A DNA stretch of 64,000 nt from positions 162,214-226,213 of the forward strand of contig WRPG01000002.1 of NCBI GenBank assembly GCA_009773355.1. Direction: 5' to 3'. The stretch is from Limisphaerales bacterium (lineage in GTDB: Bacteria > Verrucomicrobiota > Verrucomicrobiia > Limisphaerales > SXTU01). Under the pieces are notes generated by a model that had not been told where the DNA came from, did not search any database, and worked only from the letters and a program-made list of their open reading frames with translations. A program made the position numbers and the translations under genes. The stretch's first letter is position 1. Every line of letters begins with the position of its first letter. This document shows positions 25,633 to 36,615 of the stretch, piece after piece.

Positions 25633-26592
25633 TCAGGCGCGCGGGTGAGCGGCGGCGTAGGCTTGTTTCAAGCGCTCGGTCGTGACGTGCGTATAGACCT
25701 GCGTGGTGACGAGGTTCTTGTGGCCCAGCAGCTCCTGCACGCTGCGGAGGTCCGCGCCGTTGTCGAGCAGGTGCGTGGCAAAGCTGTGCCGGAGCTTGTG
25801 CGGCGTAAGGCTGGCGTCGAGGCCGGCGGCGAGGAGGTAACGCTTGAGCCGCTGCTGGACTTGCGTGGGGCGGATGGGTTCCACACCGTCCGCGTCGGCG
25901 AGGAACACGGGTGCGTCCGCTGCCGGCGCGTGGGGCAGCGCCTGCCAGTAGGCGAGGATCGCGCGCAAGGCCGGCACGCCGATGGGAATCTGCCGTTCCT
26001 TCCGGCCCTTGCCGCGCACCTGGAGAATGCGGTCGGTCTGGTTCAAGTCTTCGACGCGCAGGCCGCAGACTTCGCTGATGCGCAGGCCGCAGGAGTAAAT
26101 CGTCTCCAGAATCGCGGCGTCGCGGAGGAAGTCGGATTTGGCGACGGGGTGTTCGCTCGTCTGACACTCGCGCTCGAACTCGCGGAGCGGGGTTTCGAGG
26201 AGCGCCTTCGCCTGAGCGACGGTGACGAACTTGGGCAGCCGGCGTTCGGGCTTGGGCATCGTGAGGTTGCGGATGGGCGATGCAACGACGTGGCCGCGGC
26301 GGATGAGGAATTTGTAGAAGGTGCGCAGCGCGCTGAAGGTGAGGTGAATCGTGGCGCGGCTAAGTTCGCGCCGGCTGAGGTGGCGGAGGAAGGCGCGGAA
26401 GTCGTCGCGCTGAAGGCTTGCCCACGCGGGCTGCGATTGTCGCTCTGCCTCGTGCCAGCGGCGGAACTCCGCGAGCGCGTCCGAGTAGTTGCGATGCGTG
26501 TATTCGGATGCGCCGCGATCCGTGGCGAGATGGGTGAGAAACTCCGCGACCCAGATATCCACAGGCTGCTCTGTTGGTTGCGGCGTGCTCAC
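25633..26592 (-). CDS. Tyrosine recombinase, XerC/XerD-like
   Basis: 319 aa from GTG at 26592. An upstream in-frame ATG at 26646 exists, but it lies inside an inverted repeat. N-terminal SAM-like domain (VAEFLTHLATDRGAS..YTHRNYSDAL) and catalytic domain with the RKHRHY set: Arg in SCGLRISEV, Lys in RGKGRKER, HxxR in HKLRHSFATH, His in LLGHKNL and the nucleophile Tyr in TQVYTHV. Length fits XerC/D, which resolve chromosome dimers at dif. No integron or phage genes surround it, so a housekeeping role is more likely than mobility. Confidence 0.9.
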   Translation of the reverse strand: MSTPQPTEQPVDIWVAEFLTHLATDRGASEYTHRNYSDALAEFRRWHEAERQSQPAWASLQRDDFRAFLRHLSRRELSRATIHLTFSALRTFYKFLIRRGHVVASPIRNLTMPKPERRLPKFVTVAQAKALLETPLREFERECQTSEHPVAKSDFLRDAAILETIYSCGLRISEVCGLRVEDLNQTDRILQVRGKGRKERQIPIGVPALRAILAYWQALPHAPAADAPVFLADADGVEPIRPTQVQQRLKRYLLAAGLDASLTPHKLRHSFATHLLDNGADLRSVQELLGHKNLVTTQVYTHVTTERLKQAYAAAHPRA

Positions 26593-26633
26593 GCGGCAAG
26601 AGTAGTCCGCAGCGAGCCAGTCTGCCAGAGGCG

Positions 26634-26709
26634 AGTAGCTCGACATTCCAATGTCGAGTGTTCGGGCGCAGGTCAGGCGTGGCTCTCGACATTGGAATGT
26701 CGAGCTACT
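26634..26709. repeat. Perfect 25-bp inverted repeat at the recombinase 5' end
   Basis: Arms 26634-26658 and 26685-26709 are exact reverse complements; each arm contains the near-palindrome CTCGACATTCCAATGTCGAG. The same 20-bp core recurs at 55403-55422. The arm nearest the recombinase carries its upstream ATG. Confidence 0.9.
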
Positions 26710-26717
26710 TGAAAGCG

Positions 26718-26743
26718 AAAGGCCGCCTGCGAAGGCGGCCTTT
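26718..26743 (-). terminator. Hairpin terminator after the thioredoxin-fold gene
   Basis: Perfect 11-bp stem (AAAGGCCGCCT pairs with AGGCGGCCTTT) with a 4-base loop, 23 bp past the stop of the gene ending at 26766. On the minus strand the stem is followed by CTTTCGCTTTC-like T-rich sequence. This is the clearest rho-independent-type terminator seen in the window. Confidence 0.75.
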
Positions 26744-26765
26744 CAAACGGAATTGAGTTGGAGAA

Positions 26766-28603
<1,838 letters not shown>

Positions 28604-28606
28604 AGC

Positions 28607-28698
28607 CTCACGCAACGGGCGCGAAGGCCGCAAAGGCGAATCAAGGCGGGGCGTCCCCTTTCAAAATTCCTTTGCGTCCGCTGCGGCCTTTGCGTGAG
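28607..28698. repeat. Inverted repeat downstream of tgt
   Basis: Arms 28607-28636 and 28669-28698 are imperfect reverse complements sharing CTCACGCAA and AAGGCCGC. The spacer is 32 bp. The element fills the gap between convergent tgt and the membrane protein gene at 28704. Confidence 0.8.
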
Positions 28699-28703
28699 AC
28701 AGT

Positions 28704-29363
28704 TCATCCGTCGAACGCAAACCAGTGCCGGCACTGTAGCAGCAGCGCGAAGAGCCACACCAGCCACACGCCGCCTCGGTAATACAGCCAGACGGCCACG
28801 GCGCTGTTCAACGCGCGGAAGAACGCCAGCCCCAGCGCCACGTCCCACGTCAACGCCGCCGACACGCTCTGCAGCTTCAACGCGAACACCAGCAGGCCGA
28901 ACAACACCGTGGCGACCGCCGCGAGCTTCACACCCGGCAGCAGCCGCACAAAGAACGCGAATGGTGCGAAACAGAGGAAGAGTTGCTCCATCGCCAGGTT
29001 GAACAGGACGTGCTCCGCCCACTGAGCCGGGTTGCGGGGAAAGTCCGTGGGCGCAAGCTGACGGAGCGTGGGATCGCCGAAATGGAACGAGATGGCTGCT
29101 CCAGCGCCGCCGAGCGCGAGCGCGACCAGCCAAAGATTTGGCGAAACGCGCTTGGGAAAGACTTCGAGCCGGCCGTGCTTCTCATGCCACGCGAAGACCG
29201 CCCCCCACATCACGAGGGCTGCCCAGCCCACCACGGCTACGAGAAACCACACGTCGTCCTTGCGCTGCGTCCAGTGGGCGAGACGCGGGTAGCAGGCGAG
29301 GGCGGTGAGTGCGGCCGCGATGGCCGCGCGCAGCAGGACGACGGGTTCGGCGAGGGAGCGCAC
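28704..29363 (-). CDS. Multi-spanning membrane protein, possibly CPBP-like
   Basis: 219 aa starting at GTG 29363. Five to six hydrophobic segments are visible (about residues 7-25, 38-58, 76-92, 117-142, 145-165 and 195-213). The segment AEHVLFNLAMEQLFLCFAPF has a Glu and a His placed rather as in CPBP-type intramembrane proteases, but the EExxxR motif is not seen, so that assignment is weak. Its 5' end directly abuts an inverted repeat. Confidence 0.6.
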   Translation of the reverse strand: MRSLAEPVVLLRAAIAAALTALACYPRLAHWTQRKDDVWFLVAVVGWAALVMWGAVFAWHEKHGRLEVFPKRVSPNLWLVALALGGAGAAISFHFGDPTLRQLAPTDFPRNPAQWAEHVLFNLAMEQLFLCFAPFAFFVRLLPGVKLAAVATVLFGLLVFALKLQSVSAALTWDVALGLAFFRALNSAVAVWLYYRGGVWLVWLFALLLQCRHWFAFDG

Positions 29364-29370
29364 AAGGAAA

Positions 29371-29454
29371 GTTCAAAGTTCCAAGTTTCGAGTTCCAAGT
29401 CGCTGGCGCAGGTTCGCGTGCCCAACCTTGAACCTTGGACTTGGAACTTGGAAC
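29371..29454. repeat. Inverted repeat of the GTTCCAAGT type
   Basis: Arms 29371-29400 and 29425-29454 are imperfect reverse complements built from repeated GTTCCAAGT-like units. Related arms occur at 32.7, 36.5 and 38.4-38.8 kb. Confidence 0.8.
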
Positions 29455-29462
29455 CTGTCCGC

Positions 29463-29999
29463 CTACTTCAGCCCGCTCTCAATCATCTTCTCGAAGTCCG
29501 CGCGCGCGCCCTTCACGAGCGCGGCGGGGCCGGTGAGGCGGACGAACACGCTGCCCTCGCTGCCCTCGACGATGCCGCCGAGCAGCGCGAAGCCGGCCTT
29601 GGGCGTGGGCGGCTGTCCCGGCATCCCGCTCTTGTAGGTGCCCTCGGCGGAGACGTAGGTGACGACGGCCTTGGCGAACTTCTTTTCCTCGGTCTTGGCG
29701 TTGATCTTGTCGCGGCCCTCCTCGAACTGACCGAACCAGCGGTCCACATTCGCCTTCGTGCCGCCGCTCTGCGGGCCGAAGAAGAAGAACACGACCTCGC
29801 CCGGCTCCTTGGCGTCCTTGGCCGTGACCTTGAGCTGGGCCTTGCGCATCTGCGACTGGACCTCGACCCATTCCCAGGAGCCGGGGCGTTTGAAGGTGAA
29901 CTCACTGACCTTGAAAGTCTCGGGGCCGGCGGCGTGAACCGTTGCGGTGAGCCAGAGGGCGGACAGGCAGAGCAGGGCAGGGCGGAGCAGTAGTTTCAT
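29463..29999 (-). CDS. Exported protein of unknown function
   Basis: 178 aa from ATG at 29999, with signal peptide (about 1-24, VHAAG). The mature part contains KVSEFTFKRPGSWEWVEV, FFFFGPQSGGTKANVDRWFGQF and AVVTYVSAEGTYKSGMPG. The pattern of a beta-rich domain with VDRWFGQFE followed by VxxxGTY resembles exported proteins seen in Planctomycetes and Verrucomicrobia. No function is known. About 200 bp upstream to 30202 contain no recognisable gene or repeat. Confidence 0.75.
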   Translation of the reverse strand: MKLLLRPALLCLSALWLTATVHAAGPETFKVSEFTFKRPGSWEWVEVQSQMRKAQLKVTAKDAKEPGEVVFFFFGPQSGGTKANVDRWFGQFEEGRDKINAKTEEKKFAKAVVTYVSAEGTYKSGMPGQPPTPKAGFALLGGIVEGSEGSVFVRLTGPAALVKGARADFEKMIESGLK

Positions 30000-30202
30000 G
30001 CGCGCTCTGGTAGCGAAGCCCGCGCGCCAAGGCAAGCACCAAGGGCGTTGCTTATGGCCCATGCCCGGGAACTGGATGCAACTGGACCACGCGCAGAGTA
30101 GCTCGTGCTCGGTGGGGTGCCAAGGTGCGCTCCAGTGAACTTCTGATTGACCCCTGCCTGCCTTTGTTGGCTCAATGACGCCGCTCTAACCCAACTCGCC
30201 GC

Positions 30203-32524
30203 ATGGCCCACATCACCGCAGGGAGTGGCAGGTTCCAGAAAGTCACCGCGCAGGTTGCGCGCAGGCTGTCGGGACTGGCTTTGTTCTTTGGCTTGAACCT
30301 CGGGCTGGGATTGCTGGCTCTCGCTGCCGAGCGCTTCGACGACATTTCCGTTTCCCCGCAGGTATTCTTCCAGGGCCAGACCTACCACGGTTACGTCGAG
30401 ATGCGCTTCGCCGTCGAGAACCAGTCCACCGACCGCACCCGCAAGGTCACGCTCGCCACGCCGCACCAGGCCCACGGCTGGGGCAACAACCTCCGCCGCG
30501 TCGAGCGCACCGTCACCGTCAGCCCCGGCGCGACGGTGAATGTCACGCTCTGGCAGCCGCCGCTGATGCTGAACGGCGACAACCAGGTGGATGTCATCGT
30601 GGACGGGCGTTTTCGCGGGGCCATCCCGCGCGGCGGGAATAACCAGCACATGCAACGGCACGCGCACTCCGGCATTCCCAGCGGCCCGCGCGCGGTGCTG
30701 GTGAGCCGCAGTTTGAACAGCGACGACCTCGACAAGGCCTTTCGCGGCGGAGTGGTGGCGAAGGGGCCGAGCGGCCATTTCTCCGCCGACCAGGCCACCG
30801 GCGCGCCCAACGTCTCTGCCCGCTCCGCCGGGATGCAGGCGTGGGCGTGGACACCCGACAACTTCGGGCGTGGCGGCCCGGAATGGCTGGAGCTGGACTA
30901 CAAGCCCGCGCGCACGGGCGCAAAGTTCCTCCGCATCCACAAGCTGGGCTGGGATCAGGCTTTCAAGTCCGTCGTGCTCAAGGCTGAGGACGGCACCGAA
31001 CTCGCCACGGTCATGGTGACGAATCATGTGAACCGCACGATTTCCCTCAACGTGCTGCAAGTGGCGCTGCCGACGCTGACCAACGCGATTGCCACCATCC
31101 GCCTGAATGTCAACGCCTCCGGCGCGGGCAACCAGGTGGGCGTGGATGCGGTGGAGTTGTCCGACGGCTCGACGTCCAGCTTCGCGGCGGACGCCCGCGC
31201 CAGCAGCACCTGGGCGACGCGCATGTCGCACTCGTCGTCCTCCACGACCTATCAAGGGCCGACTGTGCTGCGCAGCGAACTGGAAGCGACCGGCTGGAGC
31301 GAGGCATGGCTGGCGTTCACGGCCTTCGACCTCGTGGTGCTGTCGCGTGGCGACCTCGCGGCGATGAACGCAGCGCAGCAGAACGCGTTGCGCAGCTACG
31401 TGGAGGCGGGCGGTGGACTGGCGGTGCTGGGCCTGACGGAGTTGCCGAAGGCTTGGGCAAGCGGGGCGTCGCAAAAGGTGGCCGACACCCGAAACTCAAC
31501 CCTCGCCCGCTCTTACCTGGGCTTTGGCCAGGTTCTGTTGCTTGGTGCTGGCAACATTGTCGGATTGGAGCGGCTTCAGGTGGATGCGCTGCGCGAGCTT
31601 GCCCGCGAGTGCGGCCAGGTCTGGCAGTCCATGCCCACCGAGGGCAACGCGAACACCGAGTTCCCCGTCATCGAGGACGCGCGCATCCCCGTGCGCGGCA
31701 TCGTGTTCATCATGCTGGCGTTCATCCTCGTGGTCGGGCCGGTCAACATCTTCTTCTGCGCCCGCGCCAACAATCGCATCGCGATGCTCTGGACCATCCC
31801 GCTGATTTCCTTCGTCACCTGCGCCGTCGTGTTTGGTTACTCGCTGATGAGCGAGGGCATCACGCCCACCACGCGCACGGAGGCGCTGACCATTCTCGAC
31901 CAGGTGTCGCACCGCGCCACCACGCTCGCGCGGCAGGCGTTTTACACGCCGCTCACGCCCGGCGACGGCCTCCGCTACAGCCACGACACCGAGGTCACGC
32001 CGCTCGTGGACGTGAACCGCTACAACGGCGGCAACTCGCGCGAGCTGGAGCTGTCGCAAGCGCAGCACCTCGTGCGCGGCTGGATTACGGCGCGCGTGCC
32101 GGCGCACTTCGCGCTGCGCAAGTCCGAGACGCGCCGCGAGCGCATCACGGTGCAGAAGCTGCCGGACGGCCGCGTCACCGTGGTCAACGGCTTGGGTGCG
32201 GACGTCCAGACGCTGTGGCTGCGCGATGACAAGGGGCGCTTGTTCAAGGGCGAGGCGTTGAAGGCGGGGCAGAATGTGGCGCTGGGAGCGCCTGAACAAG
32301 TTAGTGAGAGAAGCACCACCGTTGATTTGGCGAGCGTGTATCAAGGCTCGTGGGCAGGCGCGCATGATGCGTTTGTGTTGTCGCCCGCGAGCCATCTGCG
32401 CCCCAACACCTACCTCGCCGTGCTCGCCGAAGCCCCTTTCATCGAAACCGGCCTCGCCAAGCCCGGCAAGGCCCGCGCCCGCCAGACCATCATCGGCGTG
32501 CTCGCCCCGGAGGATGTGAAATGA
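30203..32524 (+). CDS. Large membrane-anchored protein upstream of ABC transporter genes
   Basis: 773 aa. Hydrophobic N-terminal segment (about 22-42) acting as signal or anchor, then a roughly 450-residue extracytoplasmic region with beta-rich character. A ThuA/GATase-like part contains DLVVLSRGDLAAMNAAQQNALRSYVEAGGGLAVLG. Two transmembrane helices follow (RGIVFIMLAFILVVGPVNIFF and TIPLISFVTCAVVFGYSL, about 496-545) and then a second soluble region. It resembles the large component found with ABC-2 transporter pairs, but no specific function is known. It is the first gene of the operon running to 41641. Confidence 0.75.
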   Translation: MAHITAGSGRFQKVTAQVARRLSGLALFFGLNLGLGLLALAAERFDDISVSPQVFFQGQTYHGYVEMRFAVENQSTDRTRKVTLATPHQAHGWGNNLRRVERTVTVSPGATVNVTLWQPPLMLNGDNQVDVIVDGRFRGAIPRGGNNQHMQRHAHSGIPSGPRAVLVSRSLNSDDLDKAFRGGVVAKGPSGHFSADQATGAPNVSARSAGMQAWAWTPDNFGRGGPEWLELDYKPARTGAKFLRIHKLGWDQAFKSVVLKAEDGTELATVMVTNHVNRTISLNVLQVALPTLTNAIATIRLNVNASGAGNQVGVDAVELSDGSTSSFAADARASSTWATRMSHSSSSTTYQGPTVLRSELEATGWSEAWLAFTAFDLVVLSRGDLAAMNAAQQNALRSYVEAGGGLAVLGLTELPKAWASGASQKVADTRNSTLARSYLGFGQVLLLGAGNIVGLERLQVDALRELARECGQVWQSMPTEGNANTEFPVIEDARIPVRGIVFIMLAFILVVGPVNIFFCARANNRIAMLWTIPLISFVTCAVVFGYSLMSEGITPTTRTEALTILDQVSHRATTLARQAFYTPLTPGDGLRYSHDTEVTPLVDVNRYNGGNSRELELSQAQHLVRGWITARVPAHFALRKSETRRERITVQKLPDGRVTVVNGLGADVQTLWLRDDKGRLFKGEALKAGQNVALGAPEQVSERSTTVDLASVYQGSWAGAHDAFVLSPASHLRPNTYLAVLAEAPFIETGLAKPGKARARQTIIGVLAPEDVK

Positions 32525-32561
32525 AGCTCGCAATGCCCAACCCAGTTTGTGTGCCGGGTGC

Positions 32562-32787
32562 GTCTTGGACTGCGCTGGCAGAGCGCAGCGGCGACAGCGC
32601 TTTGGCTTCCCGCGAAGCGGAGGCCTCGGAGTTTAATTTCGTGCGCCGGCAGGAAACCGCTCTGCGGGACCGGAAAGCGGCGTCGCGCTCCGCTTGCCGC
32701 CGCAGTCCAAGAGGCGCTCGTTGCTCCGATGCGGTTTGGAGCTTGGCGCTTGGAGCTTCTTTGGAGCTTGGAACTTGGGATTTGGAG
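32562..32787. repeat. Inverted repeat plus GGAGCTTGGAACTTGG arm in an operon junction
   Basis: Arms at about 32562-32612 and 32664-32714 share CTTGGACTGCG and GCGCTTT as imperfect reverse complements. A second arm of the GCTTGGAACTTGG family follows at 32738-32787. A 92-codon frame (32521-32799) starts with ATGA on the upstream stop and ends with TGA inside the ATGA start of the ABC ATPase gene. Confidence 0.8.
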
Positions 32788-32795
32788 GGCGCGTC

Positions 32796-33725
32796 ATGAA
32801 AGTTCAAGTCCGCGGCCTTCACAAACGCTTCGGCAAGACCGTGGCGGTGGACAACTTCACATTCTCCTTCGACAACGGCCATGTCTTTGGCTTCGTCGGG
32901 CCGAACGGCGCGGGCAAGACCACGACGATGCGTGTCATCGCGACGCTGGAGGAGCCGACCGAGGGCGATGTGCTCATCAACGGCATCTCCGTCCGCGAGG
33001 AGCCGGAGTATGCCCGCCGCAGCGTCGGCTACGTGCCCGACTCGCTGCCCGCGCACAACGACGTGACCGTCCACGAGTATCTGGACTTTTACGCGCGGGC
33101 CTACGGCTTGCAGGGCGCGAAGCGGCGCGAGGCGGTCGGCGCGGTCGAGGAGTTCACGGGCGTCACGGGCATCCTCGACAAGCATCTCAAGGCGCTCTCC
33201 AAGGGCATGAAGCAGCGCGTCACGCTGGGCCGTGCGCTCATCCACAACCCCGATGTGCTCATCCTCGACGAGCCTGCCGCCGGCCTCGACCCGCGCGCGC
33301 GTGTCGAGTTGCGCGAGCTGCTGGCCGTGCTCGCCACGCAGAACAAGGCCATCCTCATCAGCTCGCACATCCTCACGGAGCTGACCGAGATTTGTAACGG
33401 CGTGGTCATCGTCGAGCGCGGCAAGCTGTTGGAGTCCGGCACCGTGGCGGACGTGCTCAAGAAGTCCACGCCGCACCGCGCCTTCGCCATCCGCGTGCTG
33501 GGCGAGGCGTCCGCGCTCGTGAAGGAACTGCTGCAAACGCCCCATGTCATCAATGCCCGCGAAGTTGGTGGCGAGGTGTTGTTGGAATTGGAGGGCGAAG
33601 AATCCGCCGGCTGCGAGTTGCTCTCGGCTCTCGTCGGCAAGGGCTTCAAGGTCGCCGAGTTCAAGCAGAGCAAGGCGAACCTGGAGGACATCTTCATGAA
33701 CGTGACGAAGGGAGGGGTGCAATGA
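32796..33725 (+). CDS. ABC transporter ATP-binding protein
   Basis: 309 aa from ATG at 32796; the frame is open further upstream only through repeat DNA. Walker A GPNGAGKTTT, signature LSKGMKQRV, Walker B VLILDEPAAGLDP and H-loop SSHIL are all present. It belongs to the CcmA/NatA-type ATPases that pair with ABC-2 membrane subunits, here the gene at 33850. A C-terminal extension of about 80 residues (LGEASALVKELL.., VAEFKQSKANLEDIFM) is usual for this class. Substrate unknown. Confidence 0.95.
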   Translation: MKVQVRGLHKRFGKTVAVDNFTFSFDNGHVFGFVGPNGAGKTTTMRVIATLEEPTEGDVLINGISVREEPEYARRSVGYVPDSLPAHNDVTVHEYLDFYARAYGLQGAKRREAVGAVEEFTGVTGILDKHLKALSKGMKQRVTLGRALIHNPDVLILDEPAAGLDPRARVELRELLAVLATQNKAILISSHILTELTEICNGVVIVERGKLLESGTVADVLKKSTPHRAFAIRVLGEASALVKELLQTPHVINAREVGGEVLLELEGEESAGCELLSALVGKGFKVAEFKQSKANLEDIFMNVTKGGVQ

Positions 33726-33731
33726 GCGCGA

Positions 33732-33841
33732 AGCGAAACGGAGTGGTGGAGTGTTGGAGTGCTGGAGTGCTGACCCAAAACGCACCGGCATCGTCCGCGC
33801 AGTTCCACCACTCCATTACTCCATCACTCCACCACTCCGCT
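33732..33841. repeat. Inverted repeat of the GGAGTGGTGGAGTG type
   Basis: Arms at about 33732-33772 and 33803-33841 are imperfect reverse complements made of tandem GGAGT units. A 43-codon frame starts at ATG 33722 within the ATGA that overlaps the upstream stop and ends with the TGA of the next gene's ATGA start at 33850-33853. Confidence 0.85.
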
Positions 33842-33849
33842 GTCCCCCG

Positions 33850-35415
33850 ATGAACTTCCCCACCCCTTCCAACTGGCGCACCTGGGAACCCAATCCCATC
33901 GTTGTGAAGGAGCTTCGGCAGGCCGTGCGGAGCTGGGCGGTCACGGGAATGCTGATGGTGTTCCTCGCCGTCTTGTTCTTCGTCACTGTTGGCTTCCTGC
34001 TGGGACAGAGCTTTCACATCAGTCCGAACCAGGCGCTGGGCCGGGACATTTTCCAGTTCTTCCTGCCAGTGTTGAGCCTCGTCGGCTTCGTGTTCATCCC
34101 GGTCTATGTCGGCGGACGGCTCACGGCGGAGCGGCTGGAGGGCAACGTGGACATGCTCTACATCACCACGCTCTCGGCGGCGCGCATCATCCGGGGCAAG
34201 CTGCTCTGCGGCATCTATCTCACCGTGTTGTTCTTCAGCGTGTGCGCGCCGTTCATGGTGTTCACGAATCTGCTGCGCGGCATTGACCTGCCGACGGTGT
34301 TCGTGCTGCTGGTCATCGCGTTCCTGCTGTCCATCCTGTCGTTGCAGGCGGCGATTTTCCTGTCCTGCCTGCCCGCGAGCAAAGGGCTGAAACTCCTCGT
34401 CGGCCTGCCGGCGGGCGGGTTCATGATGAGCCTGGTCGGCATGATGACCGCGATGGCGCATGAACTCATGCGCGAGGGCGTCGGCAGCCGGCTGGGGACG
34501 TGGAACTTCTGGGGGCCGGCGTTGAGCCTGTTGTTCATTGGCCTGCTGCTGTTTGGCTTCCTGCATCTGGCGGCCATCGCGCTGATTTCGCCGCCGTCGG
34601 CCAACCGCGCGCTGCCGTTGCGCGGCTATGTGACGGGGGCGTGGCTGCTCACGGTGGTCGTCGCGGTGATTTGGGCCGTGACCGAGGCCAGCCCGTGGCC
34701 CGTGCTTGCCTGGTCGTCGTTCACGACTGGCGTGCTCGTTCTCGCGCTGCTGATTTCCGCAGCGGAGGGCGATGACCAAAGCGTTCGCATCCGACGCACC
34801 ATCCCTGAGTTTGGGCCAAAGCGAGGGCTGGCGTTCTTCTTATACAGCAGCACTGCGGGCGGGCTGGCGTGGACCGTCGTGCTCGCTGCTGCCACGATGG
34901 TGTTCACCTGGCTGGTGTTGGATGGTGGACTCTTTGACTGGCTGCTGGCGCTTTGGCGGGCGGGCGGCACCACCTCCGGGCGGATTAGTCACGGCGACTT
35001 GGACAATTTCACTCGCTTCCTTTCCACTATTTTCCTCTATGCCCTCGCCTACGTGCTGCTCGGCCTGTTCATCTATCGCCGCTTTCAGCCTCATCGTCCG
35101 CCCATCTTTGCCGCGATGACCGCCGTCGCGCTGCCCGCGCTCTGGGCCATCGTGCCGAACCTCGTGCTGTTCTTCCTCAACAAGCTCTCATGGGATGCGT
35201 TGCAGGAGCGACAGCTTGGCAACATCTTCAACGTCTTCGCGATGAAGGACCGCAGCTTCATCGTGGACCACCAGCTTTGCGCGCTGGCGCTGGTGACCAT
35301 CGGCGTCGTGCTGAACCTGAGATGGTTCCTCGCCCAACGCGCCGCCTTCCAACCGCTGCGGCGCGAAACTCTGCCCGTCGTCCCGCCGCCCAGCCATGAC
35401 CGTGCGCCCGTTTAA
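33850..35415 (+). CDS. ABC-2 type membrane subunit
   Basis: 521 aa from ATG at 33850. It begins with the NPIVVKELRQAVRSW segment typical of ABC-2 permeases in PVC bacteria, followed by about twelve hydrophobic stretches (for example MLMVFLAVLFFVTVGFLLG, IFLSVFAPF-like and VLLGLFIYRR). A cytoplasmic loop carries GRLTAERLEGNVDMLYITTLS, resembling the coupling-helix region. It pairs with the ATPase just upstream. The role in the VWA/DUF58 operon is unknown; envelope export is plausible. Confidence 0.85.
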   Translation: MNFPTPSNWRTWEPNPIVVKELRQAVRSWAVTGMLMVFLAVLFFVTVGFLLGQSFHISPNQALGRDIFQFFLPVLSLVGFVFIPVYVGGRLTAERLEGNVDMLYITTLSAARIIRGKLLCGIYLTVLFFSVCAPFMVFTNLLRGIDLPTVFVLLVIAFLLSILSLQAAIFLSCLPASKGLKLLVGLPAGGFMMSLVGMMTAMAHELMREGVGSRLGTWNFWGPALSLLFIGLLLFGFLHLAAIALISPPSANRALPLRGYVTGAWLLTVVVAVIWAVTEASPWPVLAWSSFTTGVLVLALLISAAEGDDQSVRIRRTIPEFGPKRGLAFFLYSSTAGGLAWTVVLAAATMVFTWLVLDGGLFDWLLALWRAGGTTSGRISHGDLDNFTRFLSTIFLYALAYVLLGLFIYRRFQPHRPPIFAAMTAVALPALWAIVPNLVLFFLNKLSWDALQERQLGNIFNVFAMKDRSFIVDHQLCALALVTIGVVLNLRWFLAQRAAFQPLRRETLPVVPPPSHDRAPV

Positions 35416-35458
35416 CGCCAGGCCGCAAAGGCGCAGAGACGCGTCCTCATCCGCCGCC

Positions 35459-35525
35459 GGAGCGCAGGTGTCCAACCTGCGTGGTCGGAACGGCAAAGAA
35501 CACGCAGGTTGGACACTTGCGCTCC
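35459..35525. repeat. 24-bp inverted repeat GGAGCGCAGGTGTCCAACCT
   Basis: Arms 35459-35482 and 35502-35525 are reverse complements with one mismatch. The same family recurs at 46940-47006. A 71-codon frame (35396-35611) starts inside the end of the ABC permease gene and stops two bases before the DUF58 start. Confidence 0.9.
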
Positions 35526-35613
35526 TTCCAAGGTTGGAAGTTGAGCGTTGGACGTTGAGCGTTTCCCCCGCCCGCTTTCCCGCTTTCCCACTTTCCCACC
35601 TGCTCCGTTAGCC

Positions 35614-36474
35614 ATGTCCCATCGCGAGCATCTCCTCTCCGGCGAAGCGCTCGGCCAGCGTTACGCGCTCGCGGTGCCGCAGACCGCGCTGGCGGGCATG
35701 ACCGGCAGCCAGCTCGGCCGCCGCGCGGGCACTTCGATTGATTTTCAGGACTACCGCGAATATCAGCCCGGCGACGACCTCCGCACGATTGACTGGAACG
35801 TCTTCGCCCGCACCGACCGGCTCACCATCAAACTCTTCCGCGAAGAGGTGAACCCGCACCTCGACCTCGTCCTCGACGCCTCACGTTCGATGGCCTTGGA
35901 GAACACGCCGAAGTCCGCCGCCACGCTCCGCCTCGCCGCGCTGCTCGGCACGGCGGCGGAGAACGGCCATTGCACGCACGCCACCTGGCTCGCCGGCGAT
36001 GGCTTCCAACGCGCCGCCAACGACACGATGCTCCCCTCCGCGTGGGACGGCCTCGCCTTCACCAGCCGCCGCCCGCTTGATGAAGCCTTCACCATCCTCC
36101 CGCCGCGCCTGCGCCGCCTCGGCATCCGCGTGCTCATCAGCGACCTCATGTGGCCCGTTGAGCCGCTCTCCATCCTGCGCCGCCTCGCGGACGGAGCCGC
36201 CGCCGTCTTCGTCGTGCAGCTACTCGCCCAAGCCGACACCGAGCCGCCTGAGCACGGCAACATCCAGCTCGTGGACAGCGAGACTGGCGAGGAGCGCGAA
36301 ATCTTCGTGGACGCCACCGTCGCCGCCCAATTCCGCGACGCCCTCGCCCGCCACCGCGAAAGCTGGGACGCCGCCTGCCGCCAAACCGGCGCGCGCTTCG
36401 TCTCCCTCGTGGCGGAGAAGCTCGACGCCTCTCTGCCCGCACTGGAAGAGGCGCAGCTTTTGGTTCCGGCCTGA
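35614..36474 (+). CDS. DUF58 domain protein
   Basis: 286 aa from ATG at 35614. Contains the DUF58 hallmark segment GTSIDFQDYREYQPGDDLRT followed by IDWNVFART, and DLVLDASRSM, a VWA-like DxSxS metal site. DUF58 proteins usually work with a MoxR AAA ATPase and VWA membrane proteins; the VWA partners follow directly but no MoxR gene is in this operon. Cytoplasmic, no membrane segment. Function is not biochemically known. Confidence 0.92.
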   Translation: MSHREHLLSGEALGQRYALAVPQTALAGMTGSQLGRRAGTSIDFQDYREYQPGDDLRTIDWNVFARTDRLTIKLFREEVNPHLDLVLDASRSMALENTPKSAATLRLAALLGTAAENGHCTHATWLAGDGFQRAANDTMLPSAWDGLAFTSRRPLDEAFTILPPRLRRLGIRVLISDLMWPVEPLSILRRLADGAAAVFVVQLLAQADTEPPEHGNIQLVDSETGEEREIFVDATVAAQFRDALARHRESWDAACRQTGARFVSLVAEKLDASLPALEEAQLLVPA

Positions 36475-36495
36475 ACACGTTGGTGCTGCGATGAA

Positions 36496-36610
36496 AGCTC
36501 CAAATACCAAGTTCCAAATCCCAAAGAAGCTCCAAACTCCAAACCCCAAAGCGTCCGCTCTCGGCAGACTGGTTGATGCTTGGAACTTGGAACTTGGAGC
36601 TTGGGATTTG
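36496..36610. repeat. Inverted repeat, CCAAGTTCCAAATCCC type
   Basis: Arms at about 36496-36550 and 36579-36610 are imperfect reverse complements built of CTCCAA/TTGGAG units. A 45-codon frame (36491-36628) begins ATGAAAGCTCC just after the DUF58 stop and ends 13 bp inside the next gene. Confidence 0.8.
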
Positions 36611-36615
36611 CCCAC

